From PVC group bacterium (GTDB lineage Bacteria > Verrucomicrobiota > Kiritimatiellia > SS1-B-03-39 > UBA6053), in the NCBI GenBank assembly GCA_003565815.1, contig PXAS01000176.1:1-26599 (forward strand): 26,599 bases of DNA, read 5' to 3'. Under the pieces are notes generated by a model. That model searched no databases. It was not told the DNA's origin and saw only the letters and a list, made by a program, of their open reading frames with translations. Shown one piece after another: positions 6,668-14,888 of this stretch. Each line of letters begins with the position of its first letter. The stretch's first letter is position 1. The position numbers were made by a program, and so were the translations under genes.

Positions 6668-8002
6668 TCATCGGGGCGTAAACCGGATCGGCGCTTGTCC
6701 CCGTTGAAAAGGAATTCGCAGGCCATCCCCATCGGATCGAATCTCAAACCGAACCCCATACACTGGCAATTTGAAGCTCAACCCGCCTTGTGAATCGACT
6801 TCCACGGGGACAGGCCCCGCATTTTGATATGCAATCCAGCCGTGCGATCCGGCGCCGATCTCCAGATTTCCGTAGCCGGGATTCACGAAGCTCCCATGTG
6901 GCAAGGCCTTCGGACCCGCGGGCACGAACCGCCCCGAATCGGCGGAAGGTCCGGGCGGGGGCGGAGCGGCCCATTCAATCTCTTTTCCGGTTTTGTTCCA
7001 AAAATCCAAGGCATGCAAGGCCCCAACCGCCCCGGATCGGTTGCAGGCATAGGCGTGGCCCGTCCCCGTTTCCGGGGTCAGACTCAACAAAAGACTGTAC
7101 CCACTGCACTGCCCGCTGTGCCAGACCCGCATCGATTCCCCCGCATGGTCCACCCGCCATCCCAGGCCGTAGTGCAGGGCTCCGAATTCACGGGGCCTGT
7201 CCCCATCCGTCCCCTCCCCGGAAATTTCATTGTGCGGATGCCACCGTTCGTCTCCGGGTGACAATTTCAAAAGGGTCCGTCCCCATTTGGCCAAGTCGGG
7301 CATGGTGCCGATCATTTCACTTGCCGGGGCGATCAAATGTTCGCGCCTGGCGACAAATGGCGGAATTTTTCGGGGCCTGTCCCCGTCGGCATACGGCCGG
7401 GCCACGAGGGACGGGCCCGCCCAGGATTCGGACAAGACCCCGGTGTTGCACAGGCCCAGGGGGCGGAGGATGTCCCGTTCCAACGCCTCCTCCCAAACGG
7501 GGCCCGTCCCCGTTTCGATCAAGCGACCCAACACCGCGTACATCAGATTGGAATAACGATGTTTTTCCCGAAAAGGGCCCGCGCTGGCCAGATGGGGCAG
7601 GCGTTCGCGAATGAAGGTTTGACGGGGCCTGTCCCCGAAAACCCAGGACCAGGTATGGGGGGGGAGCCCCGAAAAATGACAGGCGGCGTCGCGGGGGGTC
7701 ATTCGCGCCGTGGCCTCGGGATCTGCCAGCGCAAACCCGGGCAACTGCCCGATGATCGGGACATCCGGCTCCACCCGCCCCTCGTCCGCCGCGCGCAACA
7801 GCAGATCCGCGGTAAAGGTTTTGGTGATGGACGCAAGCGGAAAACGGGTATCCGGCGACATCGGTAGCTTCGCCTCCAAGTCCCTTTGTCCAAAAACGAC
7901 CGTTTCCACCCGGTTCCGATCAAACCCACAGACCACGATCCCCGGCAAACGCCAGGCGTGACACACATCTTCCAGCAAAGACAACGAAGGAATCAACGAC
8001 AT
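6668..8002 (-). CDS. Serine hydrolase, beta-lactamase/class C family
   Basis: A 444-residue serine hydrolase of the PF00144 family (AmpC, D,D-peptidases, esterases such as EstB). Nucleophile motif SITK is at 58-61 (SxxK), a YSN motif (YxN) follows about 120 residues later, and HSG in WHSGQ is the third box. No signal peptide is visible from the chosen start, so a cytoplasmic esterase or peptidase is as likely as a beta-lactamase. The frame stays open upstream; ATG 8002 begins at the usual distance before SxxK, ATG 8026 is the alternative, and anything longer runs into the divergent transketolase leader. The gene carries five 15-bp CGGGG...CCCCG palindromes that encode different peptides in different places, and its stop codon lies inside the direct repeat flanking the MITE-like element. 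Confidence 0.88.
   Translation of the reverse strand: MSLIPSLSLLEDVCHAWRLPGIVVCGFDRNRVETVVFGQRDLEAKLPMSPDTRFPLASITKTFTADLLLRAADEGRVEPDVPIIGQLPGFALADPEATARMTPRDAACHFSGLPPHTWSWVFGDRPRQTFIRERLPHLASAGPFREKHRYSNLMYAVLGRLIETGTGPVWEEALERDILRPLGLCNTGVLSESWAGPSLVARPYADGDRPRKIPPFVARREHLIAPASEMIGTMPDLAKWGRTLLKLSPGDERWHPHNEISGEGTDGDRPREFGALHYGLGWRVDHAGESMRVWHSGQCSGYSLLLSLTPETGTGHAYACNRSGAVGALHALDFWNKTGKEIEWAAPPPPGPSADSGRFVPAGPKALPHGSFVNPGYGNLEIGAGSHGWIAYQNAGPVPVEVDSQGGLSFKLPVYGVRFEIRSDGDGLRIPFQRGQAPIRFTPR
6805..7637. repeat. Five short CGGGG-n5-CCCCG palindromes inside the hydrolase gene
   Basis: A 15-bp interrupted palindrome occurs at 6805-6819, 7191-7205, 7371-7385, 7498-7512 and 7623-7637. Three copies read CGGGGCCTGTCCCC(G/A) on the plus strand, one reads in the opposite orientation, and one has CCCGT in the centre. 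On the coding strand three copies encode GDRPR, one gives GTGPV and one gives AGPVPV, so frame and orientation differ. That argues for a DNA-level element, not a protein repeat. The core CTGTCCCC/GGGGACAG is also the core of both hairpins in the MITE-like element. Confidence 0.75.
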
Positions 8003-8228
8003 CCCGAAACCGTATGCGGGGAACATCTCCCGGTCAACGATGGAATCATGGTGAAGGGTCCAGCTTTTCCAAGGCCTCCCCGACGGGGATCTCTTGGGGA
8101 AAAAAGCGCCGAATGACGTTTGGACGTTTGCATTGCGCCAATTGTCTCTTGCATTTTCATGGTTCGTGGATATGCCAATAGGGTCTATTTTCAAAAACAT
8201 CCCAAATCTTATCCCCATGGAGAATCTT

Positions 8229-10463
8229 ATGGCAAATCAAACGGGCGCGCACACCTTTGACGCGCAAACTTCCCGCAATCGGGCCTTGTTGTCCGCTTCC
8301 AAATATCTCACCGGCACCGTGGAAAGCAAAGTCTTGCCCTTTCACATCGACCTCAGCGCCGACAAACTGACCGATCAGGAAATCGCGGCCCTCAACGCCT
8401 TGGAAAAACGAGCCGCCGCCACCGCCCTCGGTTCGCTCGCCTCTCTCGCCAAAATCGGCGAACTCGACCACTTGGGCGGCGGATTGGAGTTGATTCCTTC
8501 GCTGCTCATGACCCTCGGCATCACCGATTACAGCGCCAAACAGTTCACCATCGAGCACGCCCACACCTCCATCGGGTACTACGGAGCCCTCGCCGCCCTC
8601 GGGTTCATCGACGAAGAGGACGTGGTCACCCAATTCCGCCGCTCGTTGGACATTGCCGGACACGTTTCCTGGCTGCCCGGGGGCACGCAGATGAACGGCG
8701 GACGTCTGGGCGTCATGGTCCCCGTGGCCGTCGGCCAGTCCCTGGCCGCCAAATCCTATCACGGCAAAGACGCGCTGACCATTTGCCATTGCGGGGATGC
8801 CGGCTGGATTTCCGGCCAAGCGCTCAACGGCTTCAACGCCGCCGACCTCCACGGCGCCCCCATCTGTTTCGTCATGCACCGCAACGGCATCCAGCTCTCC
8901 GGATCCTGCAAAAGCATCATGGACAAGGATCCCCGTCCCATCATCGCGTCGCTCGGCATCGAGATCATCGAAGTCAAGAGCCTCCACGACAAACAGGAAC
9001 TCTTCTCCGCCTACAAAAAGGCCCACGCCCTGGCGCAATCCGGGCGTCCGAGTCTCATTTACCCCGTCGGCTTCAACACCACCTTGGCGCAACTCGGCGA
9101 AACCCACGGCATCTCGGATGCGGTGGCCAAGATCGCGGGCGAACACGGCGTGGAACTTTCCACCTCGGTTTGGGTCCCCGGCTCGCTGATGTCCTGGCGG
9201 GATGTCATGCCCATGCTGGAGTGCATCTTCCTGGTCAACGAACTCCCCGGCGGCGAAGGCCACCATGACGGCCACATGAAAGGACGCGATCTCGCCGAAG
9301 TCCTGGCCAACCCCATGTTTGCCGAGGACGACGACGAAAGCACGGCCCTCACCGCCCTGCGCAACGACTCCCCCCGCGTGGTTGTCACCGAAAAACGTCC
9401 CGCGCCGGGCACGCCCAACCTGTTGGTCGACGCCGCCGAGCGGGGCAAGGTCGAACTCCCCGGCGTGGGCAAATCCACCAGCGCCCGGGCCGGCATCCAG
9501 GAAGGCTACGCCATCGTCGCCAAGACCCATCCCGATCGCTTTTTCAACGTCAGTTGCGATTTGGATCCGTCCACGAAACTGGCCAAAGCCGCCGGCTTCA
9601 TCCCCGCGAAAAACAACTTCCAAATGAGCATCGAGGAGCAAATTTCCGCCCTCGTGGCCAACGGCATTTCCATGGCCTCCAACGAACCCCACGCGGTCGT
9701 TTTCGCCACCTTTGCCGCGTTCTTCGAGGGCATCGCCCGCGAAGGACTGGAAATGTGGCGCTATACCCGCAACCTCAACGGAGTCAATGAAGGCCTCAAC
9801 GCCATCATGCACCTCTCCCACGTGGGCGCCTGTACGGGCCGGGATCATTTCTCCGGTTGGTCCTTGGACTGGATCTCCCTGGCCATGGGATACCTGCCCT
9901 ATCTGGACCGCTTCTACACGCCCGCGGATGCCCGCGGCGCCTTTATCGCCTCCTACGATGCCTGCGCCCGCTACGGCGCCAGCATCGTCGGCATCCCCCG
10001 CGACAACCTGCCCATCCTCGCCAAGGCCGACGGGACGCCCCTCTGGAATCCCGGGGACGAATGGACCCCCACCACCGTGATGCGTGAAAACGCCGGCGCC
10101 CAAAAAGCGATTCTCGCCATGGGCGCCACCGCGTTCATCGCCGGCGAAGCCGCCAAGGATCTCGACGGCGTGGACGTGATCGTGGTCAACGGCCTCCCCT
10201 TCGGCGAAAACGAACTCGAAGGTCTGCTCTCCAAATACAGCCAAGGCTTGGTCACCGTGGAAGACGGCATCATCGGGCACGGCGGCGTCGGCCTTCGCGG
10301 CTTCGCCTCTCTGGTGCAAAGCGCCGCCGCCGGCTCCGGGGTCGCCCTGGCCCATGTCGGCATCACCGATCCCACCGTGGCCCCCTCCGACGGACATCAG
10401 GAAGTCTGGGAGCACTTCGGACTCACTGCGGACGCGATTCGCGACGCGGTCGCGGCCTTGTAA
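8229..10463 (+). CDS. Divergent transketolase-family thiamine diphosphate enzyme
   Basis: A 744-residue protein with the full transketolase architecture: N-terminal TPP/Mg-binding domain (about 1-330), pyrimidine-binding domain (about 415-600) and C-terminal domain (to 744). The metal motif is GDA at 189-191 instead of GDG, with the downstream Asn at 219 (HRNG); the activating glutamate is E470 in SIEEQ. HAHTSIGYYGALAALG resembles the substrate His region of transketolase, and DHFSGWSLDW replaces the usual THDS-type motif. It probably transfers two-carbon ketol units between sugar phosphates, but the active-site changes leave the substrate open. ATG 8229 is chosen because GGAG stands six bases before it; ATG 8217 is possible. 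A strong terminator follows, so the gene appears to be transcribed alone. Confidence 0.85.
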   Translation: MANQTGAHTFDAQTSRNRALLSASKYLTGTVESKVLPFHIDLSADKLTDQEIAALNALEKRAAATALGSLASLAKIGELDHLGGGLELIPSLLMTLGITDYSAKQFTIEHAHTSIGYYGALAALGFIDEEDVVTQFRRSLDIAGHVSWLPGGTQMNGGRLGVMVPVAVGQSLAAKSYHGKDALTICHCGDAGWISGQALNGFNAADLHGAPICFVMHRNGIQLSGSCKSIMDKDPRPIIASLGIEIIEVKSLHDKQELFSAYKKAHALAQSGRPSLIYPVGFNTTLAQLGETHGISDAVAKIAGEHGVELSTSVWVPGSLMSWRDVMPMLECIFLVNELPGGEGHHDGHMKGRDLAEVLANPMFAEDDDESTALTALRNDSPRVVVTEKRPAPGTPNLLVDAAERGKVELPGVGKSTSARAGIQEGYAIVAKTHPDRFFNVSCDLDPSTKLAKAAGFIPAKNNFQMSIEEQISALVANGISMASNEPHAVVFATFAAFFEGIAREGLEMWRYTRNLNGVNEGLNAIMHLSHVGACTGRDHFSGWSLDWISLAMGYLPYLDRFYTPADARGAFIASYDACARYGASIVGIPRDNLPILAKADGTPLWNPGDEWTPTTVMRENAGAQKAILAMGATAFIAGEAAKDLDGVDVIVVNGLPFGENELEGLLSKYSQGLVTVEDGIIGHGGVGLRGFASLVQSAAAGSGVALAHVGITDPTVAPSDGHQEVWEHFGLTADAIRDAVAAL

Positions 10464-10492
10464 GCCCCACGCCCTATCAGTGCATACTTTCC

Positions 10493-10521
10493 CCCGGGAC
10501 CCGCGTCCCGGGTTTTTTTTT
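10493..10521 (+). terminator. Rho-independent terminator after the transketolase gene
   Basis: Perfect 8-bp GC stem CCCGGGAC / GTCCCGGG with a CCGC loop, followed by nine consecutive T residues. It lies 29 bases after the stop codon. Confidence 0.93.
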
Positions 10522-10547
10522 GGGGTTGGCTCGGGGAGCTTTTTTGC

Positions 10548-11558
10548 TCAGGCCATGATTTCGAGCATTTTTTCGGTGACGTTGTAGCGCGCCGGTTTTC
10601 CGAGGGTAAACAACGCGAACTCTTCGATCATGAAATCGGCCATTCTGCCCACTTCGATGCCGATGGATCCGGCGATGTGACTGCTGAGTTGCACGTTGGG
10701 CAATCTGTAAAAAGGGGATTCCGGGGCGGGGGGCTCGGGGTAGGTGACGTCGAGGAGGGCGGTCAGGTCCGTGCGTTCACGCAGCACGTCGATGAGTTCG
10801 TCTTCCCGAACCTGCTTGCCGCGCCCGGTGTTGATGAAGGTGGCGAATTCTTTCATGCGGCGGAACAACGCGCCGTTGAGCATGTTTTCGGTGGCGGGTA
10901 AGTTGGGCAGATGGTTGGAGACCACCTGGGCGACTTCGAAGGCTTCCTCCAGGGTGGCTCTTTTCGCGCCGTGGGCAGTGATGATTTCTTCGTCCACATA
11001 GGGATCCACCACGAGAACATTCAACTGAAAGGGCTGAAGGAGTTCGGCGAGTTTGCGGCCGATCATTCCGAAGCCAATGAGGGCCACGGTGTTGGAGTAA
11101 ATACCGGGACCGCGGTGAGAATGGTTGTGCTTGGCCGGGTCCTTGCAATCGCGGGTGTTGCGGAAATAGCCTTTGCAGCTCAAGAGGATTTGTGCCAGGG
11201 AAAATTCGGCCACGGGGATGGCATTGGCGGCCCAGGCGCTGAAGACGCGGACATCGGATTTCAAAAAGGGTCTGGCAAAGTGCTGAACGGACCCCGCGGC
11301 ATATAAGACCGCTTTGAGTGACGGCAGGCGGGCGATTTGTTCTTCATTCAGCGAGGGCATGGACCATGTGGAAAAAATATATTCCAAATCCTGGAGTCGC
11401 TCCACATGTTCGTCAAAGTTCTTGCCCGAGACAATGTGCGGGTAGAGATCGCACCTGGTTTCCAAATCTGCACGGCGTTGGGACCCGTACACTTTGTCAA
11501 TCATTTTGGGATTTTCGGCGAATAAAGCGGCTTTGGGTTTTTCTGGAATCATGGTCAT
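10548..11558 (-). CDS. D-isomer-specific 2-hydroxyacid dehydrogenase family protein
   Basis: A 336-residue NAD(P)-dependent dehydrogenase related to phosphoglycerate and hydroxypyruvate reductases. The nucleotide-binding motif GFGMIGRKL is at 162-170, and the catalytic triad is visible as R246 (INTGRG), E275 (TYPEPP) and H294 (SSHIAG). The N-terminal lobe (about 1-115) is less conserved, including a W-rich segment where the substrate would bind, so I cannot name the hydroxyacid. AAGGG lies before two close ATGs (11558 and 11552) and could serve either. The gene is convergent with the transketolase gene and shares the short terminator region with it. Confidence 0.9.
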   Translation of the reverse strand: MTMIPEKPKAALFAENPKMIDKVYGSQRRADLETRCDLYPHIVSGKNFDEHVERLQDLEYIFSTWSMPSLNEEQIARLPSLKAVLYAAGSVQHFARPFLKSDVRVFSAWAANAIPVAEFSLAQILLSCKGYFRNTRDCKDPAKHNHSHRGPGIYSNTVALIGFGMIGRKLAELLQPFQLNVLVVDPYVDEEIITAHGAKRATLEEAFEVAQVVSNHLPNLPATENMLNGALFRRMKEFATFINTGRGKQVREDELIDVLRERTDLTALLDVTYPEPPAPESPFYRLPNVQLSSHIAGSIGIEVGRMADFMIEEFALFTLGKPARYNVTEKMLEIMA

Positions 11559-11658
11559 TTTCCCTTAGCAAACCCAAGGGACGTCTGACAAGCACAACCG
11601 CCACCCATTGGCCATGAAAAATTGCCCCCCGTACGCATCGGCTTTTTCGCCAAGCTGC

Positions 11659-12096
11659 CTATTGGCGTTCCCGTTTTGCCCGGTGCGCTTCCTGTTCCCT
11701 GCGAATGGTCGCTTCGCCCTCCTGACGTTCCGCATCGCTCAGTCGTCCATCCCCATTGCGGTCAAAACGGTGAATCATGAGAACGTCCCGATTGGTGCGA
11801 AACTGTTTTTGGTTGGCTTCCACCGCCGCCCGGCGTTGGGCTTGGCGTTGTTGCCATTCCCGTTGAAGCGTTTCTTGGGCGGCCGCGTATTCCTCGGGGG
11901 TGAGTTTGCCGTCGCCGTCGAGATCGAAACGCTCGACCATGGCCGCCTGTCTCCGGGCGTTGACCCGCTCGCGAATGGCGGCCCGTTCCTCGGGAGAGGC
12001 GTCGTGGTAGTTCTCCACGGCGCCCGCCCGGATTGCGAAGGCAAAAGGAAGAAAGATCAGAAGAAAAAAGGATTTGGGAAGATGTTTTGTTTTCAT
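11659..12096 (-). CDS. Secreted EF-hand protein
   Basis: A 145-residue protein with a signal peptide (basic start, hydrophobic FFLLIFLPFAFA, cleavage probably near AGA/V). Two canonical 12-residue calcium-binding loops follow: DLDGDGKLTPEE and DRNGDGRLSDAE. They are separated by a long, highly charged Gln/Arg-rich helix. It should bind calcium outside the cytoplasm; the partner is unknown. The last third is Arg/Glu rich. It lies downstream of a second, larger EF-hand gene on the same strand but behind that gene's terminator, so it probably has its own promoter. Confidence 0.85.
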   Translation of the reverse strand: MKTKHLPKSFFLLIFLPFAFAIRAGAVENYHDASPEERAAIRERVNARRQAAMVERFDLDGDGKLTPEEYAAAQETLQREWQQRQAQRRAAVEANQKQFRTNRDVLMIHRFDRNGDGRLSDAERQEGEATIRREQEAHRAKRERQ

Positions 12097-12190
12097 GAAC
12101 TCGTTTGCGGGGTGTGGCGTTGAATTTATACACCGTATTCAATGACGAACAAGCAGGGATTGCAATGAAAAACGGAAACGATTTTCAGAA

Positions 12191-12222
12191 AAAAGCGCCT
12201 TCGGAAAACCGAAGGCGCTTTT
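12191..12222 (-). terminator. Terminator after the duplicated EF-hand gene
   Basis: A 12-bp perfect stem (AAGCGCCTTCGG / CCGAAGGCGCTT) with a four-base loop, flanked by A residues on the left and T residues on the right. On the minus strand it ends in a run of six T residues, so it terminates the minus-strand EF-hand transcript about 30 bases after its stop. Confidence 0.92.
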
Positions 12223-12251
12223 GAGGGGGAATGTGTTGATGGGGATCGCGT

Positions 12252-12992
12252 TCAGCGACGTCCGCGTTCGGGCCGGTCCGGTCTGTCGGGACGCGCCGGT
12301 CTGTCGGGACGCGCCGGGCGATCGGGCCGTCCGGCCCATTCGGGTCTGCCGGGGCGTTCGGGTTGTTCGCCGGATTCGAGCGCCTGCCTGCGGCGTTCCC
12401 CACGTTCGGCCCGCAGGGTTTCCCGGGCGGTGGCGCGTTCCTCTTCGCTGAGGACGCCGTCGCCATCGGCATCAAAGCGTTCCAGCATTGCGGCTCTGCG
12501 TTCTTGGCGCATGGCCTGCCGTCTGGCTTGCATTTCTTCGCGGCGGGCTTCGCGGGTTTGCAACGCTTCTTCGGGCAAGTCCGCGTCGTCGGGCCGTCCG
12601 ACCCCTTCAGGTCTGCCCGCGCCTTCGGGCCGTCCCGCGCCGTCCGGTCTTCCGGCCCATTCGGGTCTGCCGGGGCGTTCGGGTTGCTCGCCGGATTCAA
12701 GGGCCTGCCTGCGGCGATCCGCACGTTCGGCCTGCATGGTTTCCCGGGCGGTGGCGCGTTCCTCTTCGCTGAGAACGCCGTCGCCATCGGCATCGAAACG
12801 TTCCAGCAGGGCGACCCTGCGCTCGGCGCGCATCGCCTGCCGTCTGGCTTGCATGGCTTCGCGGCGGGCTTCGCGGAGGCTGATGTCTTCGTCGGCATCC
12901 GCCGCATCCTCGGCGATGGCGGGCAGGCCGGTCAACAGGGCGCCGGCAACGAGCGCCGGGATCATCTTCCGAATATATTCCAGTGTCTTCAT
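12252..12992 (-). CDS. Secreted EF-hand protein with internal tandem duplication
   Basis: A 246-residue protein with a signal peptide (1-27, ending AIA before ED). It consists of two copies of a unit of about 75 residues spaced 107 residues apart. Each has a Met/Arg-rich helix (MQARRQAMR), one calcium loop DADGDGVLSEEE (67-78 and 174-185), a charged helix and a Pro/Gly/Arg linker of RP-D/E-G repeats. The C-terminus is a run of RPDRPA-type repeats built on an 18-bp DNA repeat. The perfect Shine-Dalgarno AAGGAG six bases before the ATG fixes the start. The Arg/Pro-rich tails could bind polyanions such as DNA, polysaccharide or polyphosphate; that is inference. The GltD-like gene lies 77 bases upstream in the same direction. 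Confidence 0.87.
   Translation of the reverse strand: MKTLEYIRKMIPALVAGALLTGLPAIAEDAADADEDISLREARREAMQARRQAMRAERRVALLERFDADGDGVLSEEERATARETMQAERADRRRQALESGEQPERPGRPEWAGRPDGAGRPEGAGRPEGVGRPDDADLPEEALQTREARREEMQARRQAMRQERRAAMLERFDADGDGVLSEEERATARETLRAERGERRRQALESGEQPERPGRPEWAGRPDRPARPDRPARPDRPDRPERGRR
12331..12876. repeat. Two 225-bp direct repeats inside the EF-hand gene
   Basis: Segments 12331-12555 and 12652-12876 are highly similar at DNA level with a constant offset of 321 bases (107 codons), including synonymous positions and the Pro/Arg linker. This indicates a recent in-frame duplication. Between 12279 and 12316 a tandem 18-base unit (GTCTGTCGGGACGCGCCG type) is also present twice. Confidence 0.85.
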
Positions 12993-13069
12993 TTCAATCT
13001 CCTTGGGTTATGGGTGAAACACTGATACGGAAAACGATGCATCCGGTCTTTTATTGTCCCAAGCGCCCT

Positions 13070-14776
13070 TTATTCTTTGGGTCGGGTGATTTCGCTGACT
13101 TTTTGCAGGGTAATGCATTCGACGGGACAGACTTCCACGCAGGCGCCGCAACGGATGCATTGGTTCTGGTCCAAGTGCAGGCGATTGTAGTTGCGTGTGC
13201 CGGTGCTGCGGACATATCCGGTGATGCGTTCGCTGTCGTCGTAAATCAAATCGCTGATTTTGACGATGCAGTCGTCCACGGGTTTGACCTTGAGACAGCG
13301 GTCGCAGTAGATGCACAGGTCGTTGTCGATCTCGAATTTGTAGTGGCAAAGGTAGCAGCGAGAGGCTTCGGTCTCGGCGTCATCACGGGAAAGACCGGTC
13401 TCAACCTCGTCGGTCACTCCGCGCGCGTCAGTGGGGATTTCGGGCATTTGCAAACGCGGCAAATGGTCCATGTCCCGGCTGCGTCCGGTCGTTTTCGCGT
13501 CTTGGGCCACGACCACGGTTTCAAAGCGGTCTTCGCCCATGAGGCGTTGATCGACCTCGCGGGCGATTTTTTTGCCGTGGCCGATGGCGTCGATGAGCGA
13601 ACCGGGCCCGGTGACGGCGTCCCCGGCGAGATGAATGCCCTCAAGTCCCCGCCACCAGTCGGCGGCCTTTTGTCCGGTGCCCAGCAGAACGGTGTCGCAG
13701 GGGAGTTCGAAATCGCTTCCGGGAATCGGCTCCGGGCGGGCGCGTCCGTTTTCCGTTTCCACCAGTCGCGTTTTTTGGAAGCGCACGGCGCTGACCTTGC
13801 CGCCGGCATCGCCCACGAATTCCACGGGCGTGGCCAGAAATTGGGTGCCGACGCCCTCTTCCGCGAATTGGTGGAGTTCATGTTCGCCGATGTACATTTC
13901 CTTTTCCGATCGGCGATAGACCATGTGGACGTCGGTGGCGCCGAGGCGGCGGGCCATGCGGGCACAGTCCACGGCGGTGAATCCGCCGCCAATGACCACC
14001 ACGGAACCTCCGGGATCGGGACGTTCTCCCCGATTGACCGCCTTCAAAAACTCGAGGCCGTGGCGGATGCCATCCAAATCGGCGCCGGGGCAGTCCGGCA
14101 ACACGGGTTCATGGGTGCCGGCGGCAAGGACGACCGCGTCGTATTCATCACGCAGGGCCTGTAATCGCTCGGCGTCCACGGCTTGACCGCACTCGAAACT
14201 CACGCCGAGGGCGCGGATTTGTTCGATCTCGCGGCGGACGATGTCCCGGGGCAGGCGGAATTCGGGGATGCCCTGAATCATGAGTCCGCCGGGTTCGGCA
14301 TGACGTTCAACCACCGTGACTTGATGCCCCCACAATTGCAGTTCGCGGGCCACGGTGAGTCCCGCGGCGCCCCCGCCGACCACGGCCACGGTTTTGCCGG
14401 AGGCCGGGAACACTTTGTCGAGCACCACGGGCTCTCGGTTTTTGCGGAAATCGTCGGCGGAGCGTTTGGCAAAGCAGATGGCGACGGGTTCGCCGAGCCC
14501 TTCCCATCCGTGGCGGCAGGCGGGTTCGCAGGGGCGGGTACAGGTGCGACCGAGCACGGCCGGAAAGATGTTGTCGCGCAAGTTGATGCGATAGGCTTCG
14601 GCGGGATCGCCCTTGTAGATGGCTTCCAGATATCCCGGGATATCGGTTTTTGCCGGGCAGGCGCTGCGGCAGGGCACGTTTTGGGTCACCCAGGCGAAAT
14701 CCTTGGGATGGCGGCCGGGGCCGGATTCGATGGAAAGGGCGTATTCGGGAGGTAAAAAAACAGGGGAGTCGGACAT
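13070..14776 (-). CDS. GltD-like FAD/NAD(P)H oxidoreductase with ferredoxin domain
   Basis: A 568-residue flavoprotein. The N-terminal part (about 25-110) has the Cys pattern C36, C40, C79, C83, C87 of the Fer4_20 iron-sulfur domain of glutamate synthase small subunits. The FAD motif VVGGGAAGLTVAREL starts near 131, and a second Rossmann motif (VVIGGGFTAVDCAR) sits in the middle of the protein. The C-terminus carries a two-cluster ferredoxin-like segment: CIYCDRC and then the classical CIRCGACVEVCP. It would move electrons between NAD(P)H, FAD and FeS clusters or an external ferredoxin. No large glutamate synthase subunit is nearby, so it is probably not GltD itself but one of the related NfnB/SudA-type or stand-alone reductases. 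ATG 14776 is preferred; the ATG at 14827 adds a segment unlike the family. No clear ribosome-binding site is present. Confidence 0.88.
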   Translation of the reverse strand: MSDSPVFLPPEYALSIESGPGRHPKDFAWVTQNVPCRSACPAKTDIPGYLEAIYKGDPAEAYRINLRDNIFPAVLGRTCTRPCEPACRHGWEGLGEPVAICFAKRSADDFRKNREPVVLDKVFPASGKTVAVVGGGAAGLTVARELQLWGHQVTVVERHAEPGGLMIQGIPEFRLPRDIVRREIEQIRALGVSFECGQAVDAERLQALRDEYDAVVLAAGTHEPVLPDCPGADLDGIRHGLEFLKAVNRGERPDPGGSVVVIGGGFTAVDCARMARRLGATDVHMVYRRSEKEMYIGEHELHQFAEEGVGTQFLATPVEFVGDAGGKVSAVRFQKTRLVETENGRARPEPIPGSDFELPCDTVLLGTGQKAADWWRGLEGIHLAGDAVTGPGSLIDAIGHGKKIAREVDQRLMGEDRFETVVVAQDAKTTGRSRDMDHLPRLQMPEIPTDARGVTDEVETGLSRDDAETEASRCYLCHYKFEIDNDLCIYCDRCLKVKPVDDCIVKISDLIYDDSERITGYVRSTGTRNYNRLHLDQNQCIRCGACVEVCPVECITLQKVSEITRPKE

Positions 14777-14844
14777 GTGCTGACATGTATCAACCCGAGA
14801 AGGCCGGGTCCAGCCGCATTCGCGCAAAATTTAACCGCTAGATC

Positions 14845-14873
14845 TTGACTTTTCGCTCCGAGGCTTTTATATC
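14845..14873 (+). promoter_or_regulatory. Sigma70-type promoter of tRNA-Met
   Basis: TTGACT, a 17-base spacer and TATATC, placed so that transcription would begin just before the tRNA 5' end at 14889. It has the same design as the tRNA-Ser promoter in this window. Confidence 0.75.
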
Positions 14874-14888
14874 CACCCCAACTTTTTC

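Noticed and set aside
6668..8218. Longer version of the serine hydrolase starting at 8218
   Set aside because: The additional 72 residues show no family similarity and would overlap the leader and possible ATG of the divergent transketolase gene.
8157..10415. Long minus-strand open frame (752 codons) opposite the transketolase gene
   Set aside because: The translation is low-complexity Gly/Asp/His/Val rich and mirrors the codon bias of the real gene; the sense strand carries all thiamine-enzyme motifs and a terminator.
12983..14164. 393-codon plus-strand frame opposite the GltD-like gene
   Set aside because: Antisense to the FAD and FeS motifs and with shadow-like composition.
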